Part shown: piece by piece, positions 55,098 to 64,000 of the stretch
How the letters are laid out: each line of letters opens with the position of its first letter
How positions within the stretch are numbered: position 1 is the stretch's first letter
Assembly (NCBI RefSeq): GCF_024166365.1
Contig: NC_064821.1
Span: 52,851,093 to 52,915,092, forward strand
From: Elephas maximus indicus
Lineage: Eukaryota > Chordata > Mammalia > Proboscidea > Elephantidae
Direction: 5' to 3'
DNA: 64,000 bases
Notes under the pieces: model-generated
What the model saw: only the letters and a program-made list of their open reading frames with translations
Database searches by the model: none
What the model was told of the DNA's origin: nothing
Program-made: the position numbers and the translations under genes

Positions 55098-56164
55098 TCT
55101 TGGGTAAATGCCCTTTATTATATTAAGGAATTTCTCTTCTATTCCTATTGTCCTGAGAGTTCTATCAAGAAAGGGTCTTAGACTTTTTAAAATGCCTTTT
55201 TGGCATGGATTGAGGTGATCGTGTGGATCTTTTGTTTTATTTATGCGGTGGGTTACACTGATTGATTTTCTAATGTTAAATCATTCTTTCATACCTGGTA
55301 TGAATCCCATTTGGTCGTGACGTATTATTTTTTTGATGTGTTGTTGAATTCTATTGACTAGAATTTTGTTGAGAATTTTTGCATCTATATTCAGGAGAGA
55401 TATTGTTCTGTCATTTTTTTTTTTTTTTTGGCAGTCTCTTTGCCTGGCTTTGGCATGAGGGTTATGGTGGCTTCATAGAATGAGTTCGGGGGAATTCCTT
55501 CCCTTTTTTTTTAGGCTCTGAAATAGTTTGAGTAGTATTGGTGTGAGCTCTTCTCTGAATCTTTGGCAGAATTCTCCAGTGAATCCATCCAGGCCAGGGC
55601 TTTTTTAGTTGGGATTTTTTTTTTAATTACCTCAACAATTTCTTTTTTTGCTGTGGGTCTGTTCAGACTTTCAGTTTGTGTTAGTTTAGGTAGGTAGTGT
55701 GTTTCTAGAAATTTGTCTATTTCCTCTAGGTTTTCAAATTTGTCAAAGTATGTTTTTCAGTTTTCTGTTATGGTCCTTTTTATTTCAGTTGATTGTGTTG
55801 TAATGTCACCCATCTCGTTTCTTATCTGGGTTATTTGCATCTTCTCTTGTTGTTCTTTTGTCAATTTGGCCAATTTTGGTCAATTTTGTCAATTTGATCC
55901 CTTCAAAGAACCAGCTTCTAGTTTGGTTGACTTTTTCTATTCTTTATTTTTAATCTTAATTATTTCCTTTCTTCTGGTGACTAGGGGCTTCTTTTGCTGC
56001 TCTCTGTTTGTTTGAGTTGTAGGGTTAGTGCTTTGATTTTTGCCCTTTCTTCTTTTTTGATGTGTGCATTTGTAGCTATGAGTTGCCCTCTGAGTACTGC
56101 TTTTGCTGTGTCCCAAAGGTTTTGTATGTGGTGTTTTAATTTTCACTTGATTCTAGGTATTTTT

Positions 56165-57414
56165 GTTTGTTTGTTTTTTTAGCAAAAAGAAAGTTTTATT
56201 CAGCATATATTCAAAAAGGGAAAAGTGAGAAGTGGAGCTAATATCTGCCTGAATCCAAGGAACTTTATGGAATCATCCATCTGTATAGCATCACAAAATG
56301 GGTAAAATCTTTGAAAGCTTCACCTTTTCACCAATTGGCTAAGAATTGCTAGACTGATGTGATTCTGCATTTTGAATTATCTTTCTTTTAAAAATTTTTT
56401 TTATTGTGGCTTAGGTGAAAATTTACAGCTCAAGTCAACTTCTAATACAAAAATCTATACACATAATGTCATGTGACACTAACTACAATCCCTATAATGT
56501 GGCAGCATACTCCTCCTTTCCATCCCAGGTCTTCTGTGTCCATACAACCAGCTCCTGTCCCTTTCCGCCTTCTCATCCTGCCTCTGGACAAGAGCCACCC
56601 ATTTGATCTCGAGTATCTGCTTGAACTAAGGCACACTCTTCACTAGTATTATTTTGTGTTTTATAGTCCAGACTAATCTTTGAAGAGTGGGCTTCGGAAA
56701 TGGTTTTAGTTCTGGGTTAACAGACCACCCAGGGGACATGGCTTTGAGGGTTCCTCCAGTCTCAGTCAGGCCATGAAGTCTGGTCTTTTTATGTGAATTT
56801 GAGTTCTGCACCACGCTTTTCTCCTGCTTTGTCAGGGGACTCTCTGTTGTGTTCCCTGTCAGTGTGGTCATTGGTGATAGCCAGGTACCATCTAGTTCTT
56901 CTGGTCTCAAGCTGATGGAGTCTCTGGTTTATGTGGCCCTTTTTATCTCTTGGGCTAATATTTTCCTTATGTCTTTGGCGTTCTTCATTCTCCTTTGTTC
57001 CAAGTGGGTTGGGACCAATTGATGCATCTTAGAGAGCTGCTGGTAAGCTTTTAAGATTCCAGACACCACTCACCAAAGTGGGATGCGGAACGTTTTCTTA
57101 ATAAACTTTTTTATGCCAGTTGACCTAGATGTCCCCTGAAACCATGGTCCTCAGACCCCAGCCCCTGCTACTCTGTTCCTCAAAGTGTTTGGCTGTGTTC
57201 AGGAAACTTTTTAGCTTTCGGTTTAGTCCAGTTGTGCCAACTTCCCCTGTATGGTGTATTGTCTTTCCCTTCACCTAAGATGATTCTCGTCTACTATCTA
57301 GTTAGCGAATTCTCCTCTCCCTCCCTCCTCACCCTCATAACCATCAAAGAATGTTTTCTTCTGTGTTTAAACCTTTTCCTGAGTTCTTAAAATAGTGGTG
57401 TCATGCAATATTTG
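56165..57414 (-). mobile_element. Younger L1 3' end with apparent 3' transduction, TSD present
   Basis: 57414-56390 is an L1 3' UTR in the minus orientation ending in its own short A-rich stretch. 56389-56180 is unrelated sequence ending in TGAATAAAACTTTCTTTTTG, a polyadenylation signal, followed by an A-rich tail (56179-56165). TTGATTCTAGGTATTTTTG (56147-56165) and TTGATTCTAGGAATTTTTT (57415-57433) flank the whole unit as a TSD. Confidence 0.8.
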
Positions 57415-57486
57415 TTGATTCTAGGAATTTTTTTATTTCACCTTTGACTTGTTCATTTCCTCAGTGGTTTTTAAGCAAGGTATTAT

Positions 57487-58221
57487 TCAGTTTCCATGTA
57501 TTTGATTTTCTTTTCCCTTGTCCTTCCTGTTATTGATTTCTACTTTTATGGAGTTATGGTCAGAGAAAATATTTTGTATTATTCTGATGTTTTTGAATTT
57601 ATTGAGGCTTGCTTTGCGGCCTAAAATGTGATTTATTCTGGTGAATGTTCCATGTGCATTGGAAGAGAATATGTACTTTGCTACCACACATGTCTATGAG
57701 TTCAAATCATTTTATTGTGGTTTTTAGATCTTCTGTATCTTTGTTGCATTTCTTTCTAGTTGTTTTGTCCTTCGCCAAAAGTGGTATGTTAAAGTCTCCT
57801 ACTGTTATTGTAGAATTGTCTATTTCTCTTTTTAATGCTGTTAGAATTTGTTTTATGTATTTTGGAGCCCTGTCATTGGGTGTGTATATATTTATTATGG
57901 TTATGTCATCTTGATGGATTGACCCTTTAATCATTATATAATGTCCTTCCTTGTCTTTTATGGTAAATTTTGTCTCAAAGTTTATTTTGTCAGAGATTAA
58001 TATTGCCACTCCTGCTCTTTTTTGGTTATTGCTTGCTTGCTATATTTTTTTCCATCCTTTGATTTTTAGTTTGTGCATATCTTTGTGTCTCTTGTAGACA
58101 GCATTGATGGATTGTGTTTTTTTTTTAAATCCATTCTGTCACTCTCCTTCTCTTTACTGGTGCATTTAATCCATTTACATTCAGTGTGATTACTGAATAG
58201 GTATAAGTTCACTGCTGACAT
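57487..58221 (-). pseudogene. L1 ORF2 endonuclease region
   Basis: APE-like endonuclease of L1, which nicks target DNA. A start fits at 58221 (ATGTCAGCAGTGAAC). The frame at 57707-58009 reads MAILISDKINFETK, GHYIMIKGSIHQDDITIINI and TVGDFNIPLL; the GDFN motif is an active-site block. The next frame, 57487-57687, reads FTRINHILGRKASLNKFKNI and DHNS, including the catalytic DH region. Stops near 58010 and a shift near 57690 break it. It is dead. Confidence 0.85.
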
Positions 58222-58231
58222 TTTATTATGC

Positions 58232-58232
<1 letters not shown>

Positions 58233-58262
<30 letters not shown>
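58233..58262 (+). repeat. (TG)n microsatellite just upstream of L1 ORF2 start
   Basis: About 15 TG units. In L1 sense it is a (CA)n run ending about 11 nt before the ORF2 ATG at 58221. The half-L1 at 11719 ends at the homologous CA run. Confidence 0.95.
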
Positions 58263-58263
<1 letters not shown>

Positions 58264-59029
58264 TGTTGGTGATTTCTTTGTTCCACTTTGTGCTGAGTTA
58301 TTTTTGTTTATGGATTTTCATTTCCTTTATTGTTGTTCATTTTGTGTTTACTGTGTTGTTATGGCTTTTTTCTTTTGATGAGTAGGTCTGTTGATTTTCT
58401 TTGTGGTTACCCTTTGTTTTCCTAAATTTAAAGCAGTCTTTTATTTCTTGATATCACTTTGCCTTCCTCTGCATATGGAAGTTCTACAAATACACCATTT
58501 ATTCTTCCTTTTTTGTTTTGAAATTGTCATTGTTTACAGATTGACGTTTCTGATTCCCTATTTTCAGTCTTTTAGCATTGTTTTGTTTTTGAGAATTCTT
58601 TATCTGGGTTGGTATCTAGCTGATGCTGTCATGTCTTTAATCTCAGGTTGTTGTCTTATGTTGTTGGTTCTCTGAATGTAGAACTCCCTTTAATATTTCT
58701 TGTAAGGCTGACTTGGCTTTTACAAATTCCCTTAATTTCTGCTGATCTGGAAATGTTCTAATTTTGCCATTGTATTTGAGGGACAATTTTGCTGGGTATA
58801 TAATTCTTTGTGGCAATTTTTTTCTTTCAGGGTTTTATATATTTCATCCTATTACCTCATTGCCTGCATGGTTTTTGCCTAGCAGTCAGAGGTTGTTCTC
58901 ATTGGTTCCCCTTTATAGGTGATCTTTCGTTTTTCCTGGCTGCTATCAGAAGCCTTTCTTTGTCTTTGGTTTTGGAGAGTTTGACTATATGTCTTGATGA
59001 TTTTCAGTTTTGTTTTTCTTAATCAGAAT

Positions 59030-59480
59030 GTGACTGATTAGGGTTCATGCATTCTCAATGGGGGCAATCATTGCTCATAAGGGGCAGGAAAATTGATTTT
59101 TGGAGGGTGAAAACAACTTATCCTTAAAAAAATTTTTAAATTCTTAGTCATAAATCCTTAAAAACAAATAGAAAACACTTAAAACTTTTCAAATGCTCCA
59201 ATAAATATTTTAAAAAGAAATGCAGGAGCTATACTTGCATTTAAAAGTTATTTACAATCTTATATAAAACACTAGCTTATTCTCTACTAAAATATTTGTT
59301 TGTTGCCCTGTCACTAAGCCATAGCATTTCATCAGAGCATGTAGCATACAGATACACATATAGTACATAAACAAATACGTAGTGTATCTGTGGCATTAAA
59401 ATTTCATAGGGGAAACAATTAGGAAAAAATGTTCTAAAAAGCTCCTGGGGCAAGGGAGACTGAATAATGAAAAAAGCATT
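59030..59480 (+). repeat. Unclassified old repeat, copy 2 (contains 59138-59338)
   Basis: GGGTTCATGCATTCTCAATG, TTGCTCATAAGGGGCAGG, TTTGGAGGGTGAAAACAAC, then the block shared with 53118-53317 and AAAAAGCTCCTGGGGCAAGG. It has the look of an ancient mammalian DNA-transposon-derived repeat, but no terminal repeats are visible. Confidence 0.55.
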
Positions 59481-59582
59481 AAGAAACACTCTCTTTGTTT
59501 GGCCAATCCTTGCTCCATATTGCAATTAAGCAAGAATGCCTAAGGTAAGACCGGAATATCAGCTGCAGAATAATCTACAGTA

Positions 59583-59820
59583 GAGTTTCTAAACATTTTG
59601 ACTTTTGGGTCTGAATGATTCTTTGTTGGGGAGTGGGGGCTGTCCTGTGCATTGCAGAATGTTTAATGGTATCCCTGGCCTCTAACTCATTAGATTGCAG
59701 TAGCACTCTCCCCCGCCCAGTTACAATGAACCAAAATGCCTATAGACACTGCCATATGACCACTGGCGGCGGGGGGGGGGGGGGGGGAGCAAAATCACCT
59801 TGGTTGAGAACCACTGGCCT
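59583..59820 (+). mobile_element. MER5A-like hAT MITE with poly(G)
   Basis: GGGGGCTGTCCTGTGCATTG, TATCCCTGGCCTCTAACTCA and the right end GGTTGAGAACCACTG. 59770-59787 is a G18 run, expanded from the G-rich region normal for this family. Confidence 0.88.
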
Positions 59821-60160
59821 GTAGTTAGTTAAAGTTAATCATACATAACTTGGTTATGATTATAATAGAAGCTTAGAATAAAGGTTTAGAATAGAGGCTC
59901 AGACAGGTTGGTCACCATGCTTATGAACCTAGCTCAAGCATCTCTCCCTAGCAAGTGTTGTCTTGGCTGTAACACCTGTATGACTACCATGTGTTGTTTA
60001 AATGATGACCTCTGTGGGAAAGGAATGTCATGCCTTCTGACCCTGTTTGGGAAGTTTTGGAAAGGTATTATTATTTTTATTGTTAGCCAAAGAATCTTAT
60101 GATGACAACATGCTTTAAATTCCTCATGAGGGGTGGAGGAGAGAAATATATTGTTTGTTT
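59821..60160. other. No recognisable feature
   Basis: About 340 bp, apparently single copy. The opposing ORFs of 64 and 79 codons show no resemblance to known proteins. Confidence 0.5.
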
Positions 60161-61019
60161 CGTTAGGTGCCATAGAATCCGTTCCAACTCACAGCAATCC
60201 TGTATACAACAGAACAAAATGTTGCCTGGTCCCACGCCTTCCTCACAATTGTTGCTATATTTGAGCCCATTGTTGTAGCCACTGTGTCAATCCATCTTGT
60301 TGAGGGTCTTCTTTTTTGCTGACTCTCTACTTTACTAAGCATGATGTCTTTCTCCAGGGACTGGTCCTTCCTGATAACATGTCCACAGTACATGAGACAA
60401 AGTCTCACCATTCTTACTTCTAAGGAGCATTCTGTTTGTACTTCTTCCAAGACAGATCTGTTTGTTCTTCTGGCAGTCCATTGTATATTCAATATTCTTC
60501 ACCAACACCATAATTCAAGGGTGTCAATTCTTCTTTGGTCCTCCTTCTTCATTGTTCAGGTTTCGCATGCATAAGTGGTGAATGAAATACTATGGCTTGG
60601 GTCAGGTGCACCTTAGTCCTCAAAGTGACATCTTTACTTTTTTAACACGTTAAAGAGGTCTTTGAAGCAGATTTTCCCAACACAATACATCCTTTGATTA
60701 CTTGACTGCTGTTTCCATGGGCATGGATTTTGGATCCAAGAAGAATGAAATCCTTGGCAACTTCCATCTTTTCTCTGTTTATCATGATGTTGCTTAATGG
60801 TCCAGTTGTGAGGATTTTCATTTTCTTTATGTTGAAGCGTAACCTATACTGAAGGCTGTAGTCTTTGATTTTTGTCAATAAGTGCTTCAAGTCCTCTTCA
60901 CTTTCAGCAAGCAAAGTTGTGTCATTTGCATATTGGAGGTTATTAATGAGTCGTCCTCCAATCCTGATGCCAAGTTCTTTTTTCTATAATCCAGCTCCTC
61001 AGATTATTTGCTCAGAATA
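60161..61019 (-). mobile_element. RTE LINE, 5'-truncated
   Basis: GTTAGGTGCCATAGAATCCG start. The minus frame at 60163-60492 is the C-terminus (VIRKDQSLEKDIML) and the frame at 60642-60914 has LAESEEDLKHLLTKIKDYSL. The motif C region at about 60950 is decayed. Ends at about 61019. Confidence 0.88.
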
Positions 61020-61135
61020 TGTACAGTCATATGTATGCTGAGAAGCATATAGTCATATTAAATGGGAAGAAAAGTGAAGTCAAAGTCCAAGTGCAGAAAT
61101 CTTGCTTCGCTAATGCTGATATATTTCTACTGCCA

Positions 61136-61307
61136 CCAAAACCAAACCAAACCCAGTGCGGTCAAGTTGATTTTGTCTCATAGTGACCCTGTAGGACAGA
61201 GTAGAACTGCCTCATAGGGTTTCCAAGTAGCACCTGGTGGATTCGAACTGCTGACCTTCAGGTTGGCAGCCGTTGCACTTAACCACTGTGCCACCAGGGT
61301 TTCCGAT
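61136..61307 (-). mobile_element. AfroSINE-type SINE (short subtype)
   Basis: AAACCAAACCCAGTGCGGTC tail, GACAGAGTAGAACTGCCTCA body, TTAACCACTGTGCCACCAGG head. Flanks TTTCTACTGCCAC and GATTCTGCCACAG suggest the TSD CTGCCAC. Confidence 0.88.
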
Positions 61308-61587
61308 TCTGCCACAGATCATTTTAAATTATGAAACAGCACACTGGTTCTTATCAATTAGCAATGTTTATTAAGGAAAGACTTGTGCCTAGCATTACTT
61401 GGATGACAGAGGCTTGTACAAATCAGTTTTCACTCTCAAAGGCTTATGATATATTTGGGACTTAAGACATACACATGTAGTAATTAGACCACGGTGGGAT
61501 AGAGACTATATGGTTATTGCTAATGGGGGTTATGTAGAGATCCCCCAAAAGGGAAAATAATAAATGTGGGTTATACTCCTTAGGAAG

Positions 61588-61977
61588 ATGTTATGGGTTG
61601 AATTATAATCCCCCAAAATATGTATTGGAGCCCTTGCCCCTATACCTGTGAATGTGATCCTGTTTGGAAATATGGTTTTCTTTGGTATGTTAATCATGTC
61701 ATACCTAAGTAGGGTGGGTCCTAAAACTAATCAATTCTGAGTTGTAAAAAGAGTAAAATAGACATGTAGATGCACACAGAGAGAAGACAGATGCCAAAGA
61801 ATGCGGAGGATTGCTGAAGTGACTTGAAGCTGAAATAGACAAAGGACCTCCCCTTACAGCCATGCCCTGAATTCTACCTCTATCCTCCGGAAATGTGAGA
61901 AAATAAATTTCTGTTCTTTAAAGCCACCCACTTGTCGTATTTTTTGTATGGCAGCACTAGGTAACTAAGACTGAAGT
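61588..61977 (+). mobile_element. MLT1/MST-like solo LTR
   Basis: TGTTATGGGTTGAATTATAA, TTGGAGCCCTTGCCCC, GAGAAAATAAATTTCTGTTC, CCACCCACTTGTCGTATTTT and GGTAACTAAGACTG. Confidence 0.8.
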
Positions 61978-62869
61978 TTTCATCAAAAAGGAGGGCCAAA
62001 ATTTGGATGAAAGGGTGAAGGAGTAATGAGTAAATTCTAGACAAACAAAAAGGGAAGAAAAACAGCAAAGAATTTCTAGGACATAGATGGTGGCAAGAAA
62101 CGTGGACCAAATTAATAGACGTTTCAGTTCTGTGATAAGTGAGCACTGTCAGGGTAGGTAGGACAGGCCATCCTGTGTGTAGACACACCTACGACACAGC
62201 ACCCAAGAGCTTCCAAATCTGGGGAAACAAATGCAGGATTGGGGTTTCATCACCTCAGTGCCATCTGCTTACTTTCTGTATCTGACTTATTTTTTATTTC
62301 CTCTCACGGTGCTTGCTAATTCCTGCTGAAAAAATATTTTCACTTTATGCCTTTGTTTCCAACCCATATCTTTTATTCTTATGCTCCTGGTGGAATATCA
62401 GTGAATTAATTAATTCAGCTTTTGAGGAAGATGAAGATTTAGATAAAATTCCCTTTGTATTCTTTAGAACAAAACTATACTTGCCTTTCAGCTTGTTATA
62501 CTAAATGTTCTGAAACAGGAGTGAATGATGCTACATAGGGACAGCTATGTGGGAAATTCTGAACTTGTTAACTGATTTATGAATGTGTACAGTTAATTAA
62601 AAATAGGACATAAAAAAGGCAAAGGAAAAATCTAGAAAAAGTGCTCTGAATTTTCTTAAAGGATGGAATGGAGCTATCTGTTGGGATACGAATTTGATTT
62701 GGTTAGAATTTTTAGCATTTCAGAGTCAGCTTCCTTTTCTTTTTTAAAAAGAAATCTTGAAGAAAAAAAAAGTGTGGGGAACGAACCCTCATAGAGCAGG
62801 TAGAGACAGATGAATATCGGTCTAGTCACACACTGTGTTCTAATCTTTTTTTGTGAATAAGTCCAGTCT
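61978..62869. other. Unassigned sequence
   Basis: About 890 bp. The small ORFs at 61880-62188 and 62313-62504 have no recognisable domains or coding bias. Confidence 0.5.
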
Positions 62870-62960
62870 CCTCTACTATATCTTAATGTCTTGGAGGGCA
62901 GGGATGGCATCTTTGATCTCTCTGGCATTGTGTTCTCCCTAGTGCCTCAAGCACATAGCA
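62870..62960 (-). mobile_element. L2/MIR-like 3' terminus, tentative
   Basis: TTGGAGGGCAGGGATGGCAT and CCCTAGTGCCTCAAGCACAT resemble the inverted L2-type end (AGGGCAGGG...AGTGCCT..GCACA). Confidence 0.5.
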
Positions 62961-62981
62961 CTAAGAGCGCCGTGATGGCTG

Positions 62982-63190
62982 GGAAGCAGTGGAGCCAGTA
63001 ATCAGATCATGGACTTTGGCCCCAGACAAGTAAAGGCTTGAATCCTATCTCTGGCATTCATCAGCAGTGTCCCTAAACAAGCTGAGCTTCAGTTTCTTTA
63101 TCTGCAAAATAGCAGTTGTTGCTGTTGCGCGAATAAGGAGAACATAAAGTTTTGGCACAAACTGGGTGCTGAATAATGGCTACTGCCTTT
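62982..63190 (+). mobile_element. MIR SINE
   Basis: CATGGACTTTGGCCCCAGAC, GCTGAGCTTCAGTTTCTTTA (MIR core), TCTGCAAAATAGCAGTTG and GGGTGCTGAATAATGGCTAC in MIR order. Confidence 0.8.
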
Positions 63191-63231
63191 CCCCTTCTTA
63201 CCATTACATCTTATCACTGCTAAGATTTGTC

Positions 63232-63683
63232 TAAAACTAAAACAGACCAGGAAGAAACACCTGGCGATCTACTACAGAAAAAAAAAAAAAAAAAAGCCCA
63301 TTACTGTCAAGTTGATTCTGATTCATAGTGACCCTAGCAGACAGAATAGAGCTTCCCCATAGGGTTTCCAAGAATCACCTGGTGGATTCAAACTGTGGAA
63401 TTTTTGGTTAGCAGCAGACCTCTTAACCACTATGCCACCAGGGTTTCAGAAAATTAGCCAACGAAAACGCTATGGATCAAAACATAACATTGTCTGGTAT
63501 AATGCTGCAAGATGAGCTTCCTAAGTTGGAAGGCACTCAAAATACACAGTGGCCACAACAATGGACTTGAGCATACCAACAATGGTGAAGATGGTGCAGA
63601 ACTAGGCAGCATTTTGTTCTGTTGAGTATGGGGTCACTGTGAGTCTGAGCTGACTTGATGGTAACTAACAACAACAATAACAC
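63232..63683 (+). mobile_element. RTE deletion derivative, split by a SINE
   Basis: 63232-63272 and 63448-63540 are RTE 5' UTR and first ORF bases, ending GGCACTCAAAA. From TACACAGTGGCCACAAC (about 63542) the RTE 3' end follows to CTAACAACAACAATAAC. Same junction as 40349-40755. An antisense SINE interrupts it. Confidence 0.85.
63273..63447 (-). mobile_element. AfroSINE-type SINE nested in RTE derivative
   Basis: Antisense; CATTACTGTCAAGTTGATTC tail, GGTTTCCAAGAATCACCTGG body, CCACTATGCCACCAGGGTTT head. CAGAAAA occurs at both edges and may be a short TSD. Confidence 0.85.
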
Positions 63684-64000
63684 AATTTGTCAACAGATTT
63701 TGAAGCTGCAAAAGATTTTGCACTGAAATTATGCAGCCCAAAGCATCTGTTAATATAATAAGATTTATCTTTAGCCCCTAGTTTCTTTCTTTGAACTTCA
63801 TTAGTTTTAATACCTAGTCAGAACCTAGGATACACGTTCCTCTTTTGGTTGCTGGTATACGTGCTTAGATATCATTCCTTGCTTGGGTAAATGACATGGC
63901 AGAGGGCTAAAGGTGGGCACTGTTGGGAAGGTGGTGAGGCGAAGAAGCTGGGAGTCTGGCTAAAACAATTTTCAGTCACAAGAAAAGGGATTCAGTTTTT
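63684..64000. other. No recognisable feature
   Basis: About 320 bp to the window edge without a repeat or gene that I can support. Confidence 0.5.

Larger units (their letters stand above)
55098..59020 (-). mobile_element. L1 LINE: ORF1 end, long spacer, ORF2 start to RT, interrupted
   Basis: Minus-strand sense. 59020-58660 is the ORF1 C-terminal region, parallel to 12157-12470. 58660-58222 is a spacer of about 440 bp. 58221-57433 is ORF2 endonuclease. 57415-56147 is a nested younger L1. 56146-55098 is the ORF2 linker and RT. The 3' part of ORF2 and the UTR are missing at 55098, where an RTE abuts, and the 5' end is truncated at about 59020. Confidence 0.85.

Noticed and set aside
59770..59787. 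G-quadruplex or regulatory G run
   Set aside because: Explained as slippage in the G-rich part of a MER5A-like element, and homopolymers are prone to assembly error.
1..64000. CRISPR arrays, operons, bacterial genes, replication origins
   Set aside because: The sequence is clearly mammalian; repeats are interspersed retroelements with poly(A) tails and TSDs.

Overview
The window is mammalian nuclear DNA with no host protein-coding gene, exon or functional RNA gene that I can support. It is a dense mosaic of nested retrotransposons. The host is most likely an afrotherian, probably an elephant or close relative. The basis is the dominant SINE, a tRNA-headed AfroSINE type ending in a GAGTCGG-AA-CCGACTC tail, together with its partner RTE-clade LINE, which carries the same tail. 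Pan-mammalian fossils (MIR, L2, MER5A-like hAT, MLT1-type LTRs) are also present. There are no Alu, B1 or bovine-type SINEs.

Layout: 1-2800 holds antisense RTE and L1 ORF2 fragments. 2.8-10.6 kb holds L1 3' UTRs, four MaLR-like LTRs plus an MLT1, and two L2 pieces. 11.2-14.6 kb holds a tRNA-Gly-headed SINE and a 2.8 kb L1 derivative that has a 5' UTR and ORF1 but no ORF2, apparently bounded by a target-site duplication (TSD). 14.6-20.5 kb holds a rearranged RTE with a palindromic MITE inside it, then an old sense L1 broken by an LTR, SINEs and a younger L1. 22-33 kb holds L1 3' ends, a 3.6 kb antisense RTE with four nested insertions, and a U6/L1 chimeric retrocopy with a perfect 16-bp TSD. 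33-41 kb is relatively repeat-poor with scattered SINEs, an RTE carrying an internal tandem duplication, and an RTE deletion derivative. 41.7-46.7 kb holds a near full-length RTE inserted into an L1 3' UTR, followed by a 241-bp inverted duplication that looks like a template-switch product. 47-51.9 kb is a SINE cluster and an antisense RTE with a 440-codon open reverse-transcriptase frame. 53.9-59.0 kb holds tail-to-tail RTE ends and an antisense L1 (ORF1 end, long spacer, ORF2 start) interrupted by a younger L1 that seems to carry a 3' transduction. The rest to 64 kb holds MER5A, RTE, SINE, LTR, L2, MIR and another RTE deletion derivative.

Nothing here works as a cellular pathway. The interest lies in the mechanics of retrotransposition: LINE/SINE tail sharing, template switching, twin priming, 3' transduction and half-L1 formation. 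Family assignments come from recalled consensus features and visible internal homology, not from a database search. Boundaries are usually good to about 10 bp where a TSD is given and 20-50 bp otherwise.
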